This document shows positions 48,333 through 59,159 of a stretch of 64,000 nt of DNA, piece by piece; position 1 is the stretch's first letter, and each line of letters opens with the position of its first letter. Origin of the DNA: Biscogniauxia marginata (Eukaryota; Ascomycota; Sordariomycetes; Xylariales; Xylariaceae); assembly GCA_022695795.1 (NCBI GenBank), contig MU404121.1, positions 66,580-130,579 on the forward strand, written 5' to 3'. A program made the position numbers and the translations under genes. The notes beneath the pieces are model-generated. The model did not search any database. It saw only the letters and a list, made by a program, of their open reading frames with translations, and was not told the origin of the DNA.

Positions 48333-49712
48333 ATGTTCGAGAACCTCTGTACGTTGCCTTTGAGCGCCGAGCTCTTCACCCAGGCTCTCCATCCGACCGA
48401 GCCTCTCCTGGGCGTCGGCCTCTCTACCGGCCACGTCCAGTGTTTTCGCCTCCCGGCCCCGGACTCGACGCCCGAGGACGATGCAGATTTGAGTGTGTTG
48501 TCGGATGGCAAGGGGACAATCGACACGGTGTGGCGCACCAGGAGGCATAAGGGTAGCTGCCGAGGTCTGGCCTTCAGCAATGACGGCTCTGGTTAGTTCT
48601 TCGCATATGGCACACCTCGCATTGTATTACATCGCACATATTAACATGCTGCTTGCACAGCTCTCTACTCAGCCGGCACAGACTCCCTCCTGAAGCACTT
48701 CTCTCCAGTCACCGGCCAGGTCGCCTCTAAGATCGCTATACCATCGACCAAATCCGTCCCGGACGCACCGACTCTGCTTCATGTGCTCTCGCCACAAACC
48801 CTACTTCTAGCATGCGATTCGGGAGTCTTGCACTTGCTAGACTTGCGCGATCACGCACTTGCCACGTCGAAGCCACAGCAGTCCCATTTCCCCCACGACG
48901 ATTTCGTCTCTAGCATCACACCTCTACCACCCTCGGCGGAGAGCACGAGTGGCTACAGCAAGCAGTGGATATCCACAGGCGGCACCACTATAGCCGTTAC
49001 GGATTTGCGCCGCGGCGTGCTAGTACGTAGCGAGGATCAAGAAGATGAGCTTTTGTGTGCAACCTTTATTCCAGGTATTGGACCGAAGAAGAATAGAGAT
49101 AATGGCGTCGTTGCCGTAGGAACAGGCACGGGAGTGCTGACGTTGTGGGACAAGGGGGCCTGGGATGATCAGCAAGACCGGGTCGTAGTTGACCCCATGA
49201 AGGGAGGCGGCGAAAGCCTCGATTGCATCGTGCAGATACCCGAGAATCTCACTCGCAGCAAGAAGGTAGTGGTCGGTGTGGGGGATGGTAGCTTGCGCAT
49301 TGTCGATTTGATGAAGAGAGAGGTTGAGACAGTTCTGCGACACGACGACATAGAGGCCGTTGTCGGACTCGGATTCGACAGCCAAGGGCGGATGATCAGC
49401 GGTGGAGGGCAGACGATCAAGATATGGGAGGACTCGCCTATTCTTGGTAAAGGGATGGATGACGACGACGACGATGATAGCGAGTCGGATGAGTCTGACG
49501 TTGACGATGACGAGGATGATGCCGCTGCTGCGCAAACCAAGAACAATGGCAAGCGTCAAGCACGCAGGGACTCGGAATCGGACTCGGTAGACTCAGACAG
49601 TGAAGATGAAGAGCAAAAACGTAGCAAGAAGAAGAGGAAGAAGGGCAAGGCGAAGGTCGAACTCGGACCCGGCGGTGCCCATGGGATATTGCGATTCAAG
49701 GGCTTGGACTAG
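48333..49712 (+). CDS. JIP5: WD-repeat ribosome-biogenesis protein Jip5
   Basis: Two exons, 48333..48591 and 48661..49712, 436 residues. Jip5 is a nucleolar WD40 protein needed for 60S ribosomal subunit assembly. Seen: N-terminal [20 protein letters not shown]; repeat blades ending in [42 protein letters not shown] and [13 protein letters not shown]; an acidic run of seven Asp followed by Ser/Asp clusters (about 350-375); and a basic Lys/Arg tail [13 protein letters not shown] typical of nucleolar targeting. The intron has donor GTTAGT and acceptor GCACAG in phase 1. Length and domain order agree with fungal orthologs. Confidence 0.93.
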
Positions 49713-50357
49713 TCTTGGACGCCTTGATGCCTACATGTTTGGCAACTAATACCTCCTCTCACGATACCCAGCTACCTAGTTCGAAATGAAGCTCGTTCAG
49801 GTATTGAACCGTCATCTGCCCCATCGTGTCAAAGTGTGCAGACGCCTTAGTTCCAAGTTTGTCGGCGATGCGGGGTAGCTCTCCAGGACTTGCTAGTTTA
49901 CCTAGTGCGGGGTAGTACCTGGTATAAGTCAGCTGAGGATTACCTACAGTTTAGGGGCGGGGGCAACTAATGAAAGGGTGAATACCAGTGAGGGTATCCA
50001 CTCTGCCTCCTTCGTCTACATACGGCCGACTTCAGACCGACCCCGACTTCACAGACCAACTTGGCATAAGTGTTAGGAACTGCTTAAGTACATAGAACGA
50101 CGAGCCTATAGACCAGTAAACATCATAACCGTACTGCTACTGAATCATCATTTTAACAACGAGGAATCACGAGAGGCAAGACTCTGAAATGTGATATGCA
50201 TGGAGTGTTATAGCTGCAGGCCTCATCTCCTATTATCACATGTAACGCTCTTCACAAGGAATTATCGTGACGGCCCCCGGAAACGCGCTAATCATCACAA
50301 GAGAGGACTTGTAAATCGCTGGTTCCAAGTCGGATAAGCTTGAGTGCAGTGTACGTG
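49713..50357. other. Convergent intergenic spacer
   Basis: The spacer lies between the 3' ends of JIP5 (+) and the quinate dehydrogenase gene (-). Nothing beyond presumed 3' untranslated sequence was recognised. Confidence 0.5.
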
Positions 50358-51501
50358 TCAAGGCCTCGAAGACACTTGCGAGAGTTTCGAGGCGATGACT
50401 TCCTTGACCTTGTCTACGGGCAACTCCTGTATTGCTAGCCCAGTCCAAAATTTGGCCTAGTCATGTATTAGAGTATCAGCTTGGATGAATTGAATGACAC
50501 GCGCGTTGGAGACGCGATCCGAGTGGATTATGAAGCTCTCTCACCTGTTCGAAGCCCTGCCAAATCATAGCCTCGGTGCCCAAGATGACCTGCCACCCCT
50601 CCCGCTCGGCGATGCCCCCGAGCTCCGTGTGCGGGCTGGGGTTGTAGCACATCTCGAGCACGCACCCCTTGCGCTCCTTGGCGAAGAACGTCTCGACGAC
50701 GGCGCGGGCCGCCCTCTCCTCCGCCGTGCGCGGGGGGAAGTCCGGTACGCACGCGACGACGGCGCCGGGCGCCTCGAGCGCCGCGGCCTGTGCCGCCGTC
50801 GACACGCGCACGAGCCCGCCGCCGTAGCCGCGGGCCGCGCAGTCGCGCACCACGGCGTCGAGCTCGCCCCCGTCGCGGTTCACGAGGTAGATGGCCGTCG
50901 CGCGCATCCACCTGCGCAGGGCGTAGACGGCGCTGCGGGCGGCGCCGCCGCCGCCGACGACGAGCGCGGGCCGGTCGTGGAACGCGGCGGCCGGGTCGGC
51001 CACGTTGCGGTAGAAGGCCTCGCGGACGCCGACGACGTCCGTGTTGGCGCCGCAGAGGACGCGCCGCCGCCGCCCGTCAGCCGCGGTCTCCCGGAAGAAG
51101 ACCGTGTTGCAGGCCCCGACCTCGCGGCACTCTTCCGTCGTCTCGTCTAGGTGGTCCATGATGGCGACCTTGTTTGGCATGGTGACGGACGCCCCTGGAG
51201 ATACCAAAAGGGGGGGAGGGGAAACCCGATGATATTAATTAGTCATTGCTCTCCTCTGCATGTTTCTTCAAGTTCTCCTGAGCGAAGTACGCTTACCGAA
51301 GCACTTAGGATCTCGGATCAGTGCCAGAAAATGCGGGATATCTGCCGAGTCGAGGCGGAGCTGTTCCCATTTCAGCCCGAGCTCCGCGAATATCGTCCCG
51401 TGGAACAGCGGCGACATGGACGCTGCGATTTTCTGCCCGAACAGATACCCATGGCGATCAAGCTGCTCTACCGTCGCAGTTGCCGGCGTGCCATCTCCCA
51501 T
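50358..51501 (-). CDS. Quinate/shikimate dehydrogenase
   Basis: Three exons, complement(50358..50456, 50545..51194, 51297..51501), 317 residues. It oxidises quinate to 3-dehydroquinate (and shikimate to 3-dehydroshikimate) with NAD(P), in the cytosol. Seen: substrate-binding segment [20 protein letters not shown]; catalytic Lys in GASVTMPNK (K77); GACNTVFF; catalytic Asp in CGANTDVVG (D121); the nucleotide-binding glycine loop [15 protein letters not shown]; and C-terminal [17 protein letters not shown] made by exons 2 and 3. It is the stand-alone fungal QutB/qa-3 type, not part of the pentafunctional Arom protein. It is divergent from the quinate permease. Exon 2 (about 50,570-51,120) is conspicuously GC-rich compared with exons 1 and 3. 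I do not see the known activator-binding motif upstream. Confidence 0.92.
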
Positions 51502-52635
51502 ATTGTCCGTCCACGAAATCAAGGCCTGGGGTAATATGTAGTGCGAATCAGGCCGGTCCCTGTTGGCGATCTCTCGGCTACCTACTTGAGGGCGAGTGAT
51601 AGGGTGCTTTTGTTAGGCTAACAATGACAATATAGCAATGCAGTCTTATGTTAGATTAGGTATTTCATGTTATTCATCTAGCCTCTAGTAACTCTTTCCC
51701 CCAAATGCTCTCCTAATACATACACATAATGAAAATACGTTATTCACTCTTTTCCGTCCACCGAAGGAATTGTAATTTTTCATTGGTTGGGATCGTGGGG
51801 ACTGGGTAGCAACGTCTGAGGTCTAGTGTATACGAGAGCCGAGTCTAAGCAAGCTGCCCCGGATCTAGTTCCACCATCGTATACCCGTCTAGGTTACCAT
51901 TCTCGGGCATATCCACCAATCACTCTGTACCTTACATAACGACAACTGACGAACCCTAGCATGCGAGTCATTTGAGAAGGGACTTTGCGGGGGCCCCAAT
52001 CTTATTCGCCTCCAGGTGTTGATTGAGAGGGAATACCCCCAGGTTCTCGGCACTTGGCATTTACTGTCAGCAAACCTTTTTTTTTATACACCTGCTCAAC
52101 CCCGATGGAGAACGAGGTATTTCAGGTGAGGCTCTAACTTCTGTTTCTTAGTTAGCTGGCTACGCATACCCGCATCCTAGTGTCCGAAGTATTTACTCGT
52201 TAAGGTGCTTTGAGTAAAGCGTGGAGGAGCTCTAGCTTTGCCAAGTGCCCAGTTCATGAGATGCTAAGGTGCGGAGGTGTAGGGCCAGAACCCTAGTATG
52301 GGATGTGATGTGGAGTTGGAGTTTCTCCAAGGCGATATAATGCACTGGTCGTCGGTATGTACGTGACGTGTGGCATAAGCCATGGGTCCGGTGAAAACCC
52401 CCCAGGCGTTTGGTCTCATTGTAGATTATAGAGTTGGGGGTACGGCACAGGATCACGGTGCAGTCACCGTATAAAACCCATCTTATAGCGACGGGCCTTG
52501 CCAGTCTCCAAATGCTATTTGTTACCCTCTGATATTACCTACGTTGTCCTGAGAGGCTCTATAAGAGCGCTACCCTACATCTACCATCTCGTTAGTCGCC
52601 TGCTTTCGACTGGGTAACCTCTTGATACAGAAACT
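51502..52635. promoter_or_regulatory. Shared divergent promoter region of quinate genes
   Basis: This 1.1 kb separates the starts of quinate dehydrogenase (-) and quinate permease (+), the arrangement expected for co-regulation. I looked for the GGRTAARYRYTTAYCC activator site known from Aspergillus and Neurospora and saw no convincing copy. A poly-T run at 52077-52085 and a TATA-like box with an inverted repeat (52455-52476) are visible. Confidence 0.55.
52455..52476 (+). promoter_or_regulatory. Inverted repeat abutting TATA box
   Basis: ACGGTG (52455-52460), a 4-nt spacer and CACCGT (52465-52470) form a perfect inverted repeat. Its last T begins the TATAAAA box (52470-52476), about 160 nt before the quinate permease start codon. 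This would suit a dimeric regulator at the core promoter; the binding protein is unknown. Confidence 0.45.
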
Positions 52636-54301
52636 ATGGGGCTTCTTACCGTCGAGGAAGATAGGCCGACGCCGAAGTCTGTCTACAACTGGCGTGTCTA
52701 CGCCTGTGCCTCGATTGCCTCTTTTGCATCATGTATGATCGGGTACGACTCGGCCTTCATTGGTACATCATTGGCGTTACCCTCGTTCATCGACGAATTT
52801 GAGTTTGACAGACTCAGTGATACCGAGAAAAACTTGACGTCGGCAAACATTGTATCACTCTACCAAGCTGGCGCGTTCTTCGGAAGCTTCTTCGCTTATG
52901 CTTCTACACACTACCTAGGCCGCCGGAAGTCTCTATTCATATTCGTCTCTGTATTCATCCTCGGCGCAGGCTTGATGCTCGGTGCGAATCGTGAAAGAGG
53001 ATTGGGACTTATCCTCGGCGGCCGTGTTCTCGCCGGCATTAGCGTAGGGGCATCTTCTATGATCGTCCCCATCTACATCTCCGAACTGTCTCCACCGGCC
53101 ATTAGAGGACGCCTAGTCGGCATCTACGAACTGGGCTGGCAGATTGGTGGACTTGTAGGCTTCTGGATCAACTACGGCGTCAATACGACGTTGCCCGCGA
53201 ACCGCACCCAGTGGTTGATCCCGTTCGCGGTACAGCTGATCCCGGCTGGTTTATTAATGATCGGTGCCTTGTGGATACGAGAATCTCCAAGATGGCTCTT
53301 CTCTGCAGGGAAACGAGAACAAGCAATGGAAACCCTCTGCTGGATACGACAATTAGACCGCGACGATATATACATCGTCGAGGAGGTCGGTTATATCGAC
53401 GAGGACCTCGAAAGGTACAGGAGGGAAGTTGGATCCGGATTCTGGAAACCGTTTGCAGCTCTAAAGCAGCCCGAGGTGCGATGGCGGTTTTTTCTCGGCA
53501 GCATGTTGTTCTTTTGGCAGAACGGCAGCGGCATCAATGCTATAAATTACTATAGTCCCAGGGTGTTCAAGAGCCTGGGTATCTCCGGGACGAACGCCAG
53601 CTTTTTGACTACGGGGATTTTCGGAGTGGTCAAGACGGTGGTCACCTTTATCTGGATCCTGTACCTTATTGACCGCATGGGCCGACGGAGCCTTTTGATG
53701 GTCGGGGCCGCCGGTGGCTCCATCTGTATGTGGTTTCTTGGTGCGTACATCTACGTCGCCGACCCGGAGAACAACCCGAGGGGTGATCTGTCGTCGGCAG
53801 GGATTGCTGCCATTTTTTTCTTCTACCTGTGGACGGCGTTTTATACCCCTTCCTGGAATGGGACCCCTTGGGTTCTGAACTCGGAGATATTTGATCAAAA
53901 CACGAGGTGAGTACTGTATTATCAGACCCTAGCAATTAGATCATGGCTATTTCGGTTGTCTAACGTCAGTTGATAGGTCTTTGGGTCAGGCCTCGGCAGC
54001 AGCATCGAATTGGTTCTGGAATTTCATCATCTCCCGGTTCACCCCGCAGATGTTCACGACGATGGGTTACGGCGTATATTTCTTCTTCGCATCGCTCATG
54101 ATCTTATCGGTTATTTTCGTCTACTTCCTGGTGCCGGAGACTAAGGGCGTTCCTCTCGAGGCAATGGATCGGCTGTTTGATGTGAAACCGGTCTACGGAG
54201 CCCGTGAGAAAATCATGGCAGAACTCAAAGAGCAGGACGGGGCGTTTAGGAGTCAAATCAATGGTGTCGAAATCTCGGAGGAAAAGGAGGCCAAGGTGTG
54301 A
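52636..54301 (+). CDS. Quinate permease (MFS)
   Basis: Two exons, 52636..53906 and 53977..54301, 531 residues, close to QutD/qa-y (about 530-540). It is a 12-span plasma-membrane importer of quinate of the major facilitator superfamily. Seen: SIASFASCMIGYDSAFIG in span 1; HYLGRRKS; GGRVLAGISVGASS; PIYISELSPPAIRGRLVG; RESPRWLFSAGKREQAME; NGSGINAINYYSPRVFKSLG in span 7; DRMGRRSLL; SWNGTPWVLNSEIFDQNTR; and C-terminal FLVPETKGVPLEAMD. The intron near the 3' end follows NTR in phase 2. Assignment to quinate rests on the NINYYSP/SWNGTPWV signatures and on the divergent quinate dehydrogenase gene. Other carboxylated sugars remain possible. Confidence 0.88.
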
Positions 54302-54912
54302 ATTGACTCTTACTGCTTCTGGGACAACCACAAAGGGAGAGGGAAACAGAAAAACTCAGGTAATTATACCTGTGGATACTAAGAGGATTACCTTCGGTAG
54401 AGGTTATATTGATGTTGGTCTAGTGTAGGAATCTGGAAAACAGTTATGTCCATAGTCCCATTCTGATTTGTGGTTTAGTGAGGTAAGTTAGCGTAAAAGC
54501 CACTCACAATACCTACTACTCTAGGTGGGACACTAGTTATGGAAGGTAGTCAGGACTAGGTATAAGGAGTTTCCCTATAAATAAATTTCTTTTTTATTAT
54601 ATATATAATACCGTGATATTGAAAAATATTTTAGACTTGATATAACTTTATTAGATAAAAATCGGGATGAGGTCTTTATTTAATAAATACCTAGGTACTC
54701 GTGAGATTCAATTATTCGTAAGTAGATAACATCTTTTAAATGCATATGATGAACTGTACCCGCTAACCCCACCACACAACCACCTGTACTAGGTAGTAGT
54801 TAAAATTTACCGGATAGTGTGATAGATGCTACCCTACCTACCAAGTGTACATAATCTGGAAATTGTTGGACAATTTCTACGGCGACTGACTCACCCTCTC
54901 TCACGACGATTG
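54302..54912. other. Intergenic spacer, AT-rich
   Basis: The spacer lies between quinate permease and GRS1, both plus strand. Its middle (about 54,570-54,730) is A+T-rich with a TATATATA run. An in-frame ATG at 54826 precedes the chosen GRS1 start. Confidence 0.5.
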
Positions 54913-55092
54913 ATGTGGCCCAATCGTCCTGCTCTACTCTCCTCTCTCGTAGCGGGCGGTCGCATATTCACCTTCGCGTACTCTAGCAGATCTTTCATTC
55001 CGTTCATATCGTCGTGCCCTCGTCGCACTTTTACTACTCAACTGTCCCTCCTTGGTGCGCAGCCCGCCGGGCACAAAGCTGGACAAAATATG
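54910..55092 (+). promoter_or_regulatory. Two in-frame starts for dual targeting
   Basis: The ATG at 54913 has T at -3 (weak context) while the ATG at 55090 has A at -3 (strong context). No other ATG in any frame lies between them. This is the arrangement expected for leaky scanning that yields a mitochondrial and a cytosolic glycyl-tRNA synthetase from one mRNA. Confidence 0.6.
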
Positions 55093-57536
55093 ACGACCCC
55101 GGTCACAACCCTTACCGGCCAGCCTCTGGACAAGGCAGCCCTCGATGGCATATTGCGCAAGCGCTTGTTCTATACTCCTAGTTTTGAGGTACCGTCTCTC
55201 CCCATCGAGGCCGAATAGACGGGTGGCTAAGAAAAAAAATGGATAGATCTACGGCGGTATTGCTGGTTAGCATCTTCGCTTCTTCCTATACTGCGCACTC
55301 TATGCTCATTGGGGCGAACAGGCTTTTTCGATTATGGCCCGCCTGGCACTGCCTTACAGTCAAACATCCTCGACGTGTGGAGGAAGCACTTCGTTCGTAA
55401 GTTTGCCTATGTCTCCGTTGCTCCTCCGTCTGTCCCTAGGCCAGGGTCCCCCGATGTTAACGAAGCTGGCCGCCAGTCGAGGAGGACATGCTTGAGGTCG
55501 ACTGCAGCGTCCTAACTCCCCACATCGTCTTCAAGACCAGCGGCCACGTCGATCGATTTTCCGATTGGATGTGCAAAGACCCCGAGCTTGGTGAAATCTT
55601 CCGCGCCGATCACTTTGTCGAAGATGTTCTCGAGGCGCGGCTGAAAGGCGACCAGGAAGCGCGGGGGCAAACCGTCGAGGAGAAGGCCAAGGACCCGAAG
55701 CGAGAGAAGAAGAAGGCCAAAGGCCAACAGGCGGCCGTCAAGCTTGAAGATTCCATCGTTAAGGAGTATAAGGAGGTGCTCGCTCAGATCGACAACTACG
55801 ATGGCGAGCAGCTAGGCCAGTTGATCAGGAAATACGATCTCAGATGTCCTAAAAGTGACAAACCGCCGACCGAGCCCGTCGCTTTCAACCTAATGTTCCA
55901 GACATCAATCGGCCCGAGCAGCAACGTACCTGGCTATCTCCGTCCGGAGACTGCCCAGGGTCAGTTCCTCAACTTCGGTGAGCAGCTACCCTCGGTTCAT
56001 ATAGAGACTGGAATCCCTTACGTCTAACCCCAATCTGCGTGATGCATAGCCAAGCTGCTTGAGTTCAATCAGGGCTACATGCCTTTTGCTTCTGCCTCCA
56101 TTGGCAAGTCTTACCGCAACGAGATCTCGCCACGCGGCGGCCTGCTGCGTGTCAGGGAATTTCTAATGGCCGAAATCGAGCACTTCGTGGATCCCGAGAG
56201 TGGTAAGGCGCACAGCCGATTCCACGAAGTGGAGAACATTGAGCTTGACCTCCTCGATCGCCATACTCAGCTCTCCGGCCAGACGACTGTAAAGAAGATG
56301 ACTATCGGGCAAGCTGTAAAGGATGGCGTTGTCGACAATGAGACTCTTGGATACTTCCTGGCCCGTATAAAACTATTCCTAGAGAAGATCGGCATTGATA
56401 TGCGTAAACTACGCTTCCGTCAACATATGGTCAGTCCCCTTATCAGGTTTTGTCGCGGGAATCCCCATTGTTCAGAGAGACCGAAGCTAACATCCCATAA
56501 TAGGCCAATGAAATGGTGGGTCACATTCCAACTGCGTTTCCGACGGGCTTGGTCTTGATTAACAACTCCCTAGGCTCACTATGCTTGCGATTGCTGGGAT
56601 GCCGAGCTTCAAACCTCATCCGGCTGGGTGGAATGTGTGGGCTGTGCGGGTGAGTCGTTTCTGAGGAGAGCAATATCGGGAGAAATATTTACAACGGCTA
56701 ACATAACCTTGTAATCGATAGACAGGAGCGCCTATGACCTAACAGTGCACAGCAAGCAGACTGACAAGCCGCTACTTGTGCGAGAACGACTCGAAACCCC
56801 GCGCACGGTCCAGGAATGGCAGGTCGAAATTGAGAAGAAAAAGTTTGGTCCGCTCTTCAAGAAGGATGGCAAAATCATCGAGTCTACCATCCTAGCATCG
56901 ACGCAGGAGTGTCTAGGAGCCTGGTCCAAGGAGCTGCAAGATAACGGAAAAGCCATTGTCGACGCTCCAGGGCTCGGCCAGGTTGAGATCAGTAAAGATC
57001 TGATGTCTATCAACTTCGTCACCAGACAGGAGCATACCCGTGAGTACACGCCCAACGTCATCGAGCCGTCTTTCGGCATCGGCCGCATTCTCTATGCTCT
57101 TTGCGAGCACGTATATTGGGTTCGCGAAGGCGACGAAGCTCGTAGCGTGCTCTCATTCCCCGCGGTTGTCGCACCGACCAAGGTGGTTATCTGCCCCCTG
57201 TCCTCAAACAACGAGTTCGAGCCCCACGTTGCTCGGCTCTCCAGGAAACTGCGCGCGGCACAGATCTCGACCCGCGTCGACGACTCGAACGCCACTATTG
57301 GACGCCGATACAGCCGGAATGACGAGCTTGGTGTAATACTAGGTGTGACCGTTGACTTCCAAACCGTACAGGACGGCACTATCACCCTGAGAGACAGAGA
57401 TACGACAAGACAAGTTCGGGCGGATGAGGAGACAGTTGTGAAGGCGATAAAAGAGTTGACTGCAGGAGAGAAGACGTGGGCAGATTTGGAGAAGGAGTTA
57501 CCTGCCTTTTCAGCACAGGAAGTCGAAGTGCGGTAG
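54913..57536 (+). CDS. GRS1: Glycyl-tRNA synthetase, mitochondrial and cytosolic
   Basis: Eight exons: 54913..55188, 55247..55265, 55322..55396, 55477..55977, 56050..56429, 56504..56515, 56574..56649, 56722..57536, giving 717 residues. Exons of 19 and 12 nt are included because they restore the conserved [15 protein letters not shown] and [17 protein letters not shown]. It charges tRNA-Gly, class II. Seen: class II motif 2 [18 protein letters not shown] (about 310-327), motif 3 [11 protein letters not shown] (about 559-569), a charged Lys-rich insertion (about 195-210), and a C-terminal anticodon-binding domain with [16 protein letters not shown]. The first 59 residues are Ser/Arg-rich, like a mitochondrial presequence. 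A second Met at 55090 (MTTPVTTL) would start the cytosolic form. The gene stands between quinate permease and the dehydroshikimate dehydratase, with which it has no functional link. Confidence 0.95.
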
Positions 57537-59159
57537 AGGATAGCAATGTACCTAGAACGGGGAAAGAACTGGGATAAAAACAAACTAGAGATACCTAGAA
57601 CACAATCCCAACTCCTTACCATCTTCCATGAGACGCGAAGAGAGGCTGGTTTGAAGAACGGTCTTGGCTCTCTATTCTTATGGACAATATGGTAGACAAA
57701 TTCCCTACAGCTCGGTGGATTTGGTCTACTATGTGTGCTAGAAGATTTGAGATATCACCGTAACTCCCATGATGCATAGCCTTAGGGTAAATCACCAAGA
57801 AGCAGATTGATAACATGTTCCCAAATTCGGGCTCACAAGGATAGATTCAAGCAATAAAGAATAAAATGTTTATAGTATGAGGAGTAGGTAATATAAGCGA
57901 GGTTAACTCGAGGGCGAGAAAAGGTTATAGGTACCTATCTAGAACATGGCCCAAGTTTCTATCGACTCTCTCCTATATCAAGGCTATCCTATCTTGGGAC
58001 GCTTGGCTTACCTGTGGATGACTTTGGGGCCAGATAAAACACAATGAGGGGTCCTTTCAGCCCGACTTGCTAGACGATGGCTTGATGGCCCGTGGCTTTT
58101 TGTATGATAGATAGGTATTCATCTGATTTTTCTTTTCCCTTCCCCCTCCCTCTTCCCCTTTTGCCTTTGCTGCCGTAGTGATCTGAATAAAAACGGTGCT
58201 GCAATATGGTCGCGTAACCGAGGTAGACTTACGTTGTGTGGCCTATTCACCATGATGTGTGTTGGTAGTATTGGTGTTAGTGTGTCAGTGTTTCGGATCG
58301 AGTGGTTACAAGACATATGGGGTGATTCAATTTTAAAAATGAAGAAGGTGCTTGTTAGGGGGTTTAAACAGATTCATTGACATGCTGTATTCATAGCCTA
58401 GAACTTGGTACACTGCACCAAGGCAATATAGGTGAAAAACTCGGTATTTACATATATTTACGGCCGAGACGACAGGTTCAAAGGGTGAGAGAGCGGCAGC
58501 GGGTGAACCTTCAATCTCTAAGACACGAACTGCAAATCGCAAGTTGTGGATTCGCTGTCGTTGTATATTTCTCTTGCTTGTCGTTCGACTAAGCAAGGGC
58601 TGCTGGCTGTAGGTAATTGATACTAGCTGCAGATGCGTATTACTCGCGATGCTGACTAGACGAACTGCACGGAGACGACAAGTAGCAAACATAGCGTATT
58701 GTTGAGTCTATCATTAGTTCGCTATCCTTGCCCCTTTCGAATCTAGATGCTACTTGTCACCGGTCTGTCTCGTTGCTAACACGCCGAGGTTAGTAGAGCA
58801 AGTCATATCTACTCATGAGGCATCAAAAGCCGGGTAGATACGCAGGGGGCCGGCTTCTCACATCATTACTCACGGCTTCAACGTATGATCTTTCTGGTTG
58901 GAGCTGTCTTGCGTGGTCCATTACTGTCTGTCTCTAAATTCCTTGCTGATGCAACCTGTTAGTATCACATGTTCATATCGATGATATATATACTGAGCAT
59001 TTCACATATTTTCTTTCTATAGTCGATCTCTCTCTCTCTCTCTCTCTCTCTTCTCCTCTCTCATATATTCTGCCAACCGTTCTTCCAACAATTATCGTGT
59101 CTACCTAAGGTAGAGTCTCTCACTATTCAATATTCGAAAGAGAAAAAAAGAATACCCCA
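57537..59159. other. Intergenic region upstream of dehydratase gene
   Basis: The region lies between GRS1 and the dehydroshikimate dehydratase gene, both plus strand. A 24-nt TC repeat (59027-59050) lies 110 nt before the dehydratase start. Small open frames on both strands have no recognisable product. Confidence 0.5.
59027..59050 (+). repeat. (TC)12 microsatellite
   Basis: Twelve perfect TC units lie about 110 nt upstream of the dehydroshikimate dehydratase start codon. Pyrimidine tracts at this place are common in fungal promoters and leaders. Confidence 0.9.

Noticed and set aside
42294..49712. Secondary-metabolite cluster around the O-methyltransferase
   Set aside because: No polyketide synthase, peptide synthetase, terpene cyclase or P450 lies nearby; neighbours are a chitinase and a ribosome-biogenesis gene.
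51721..51760. Candidate quinate-activator site around GAAAATACGTTATTC
   Set aside because: It differs from the 16-nt consensus at about half of the positions.
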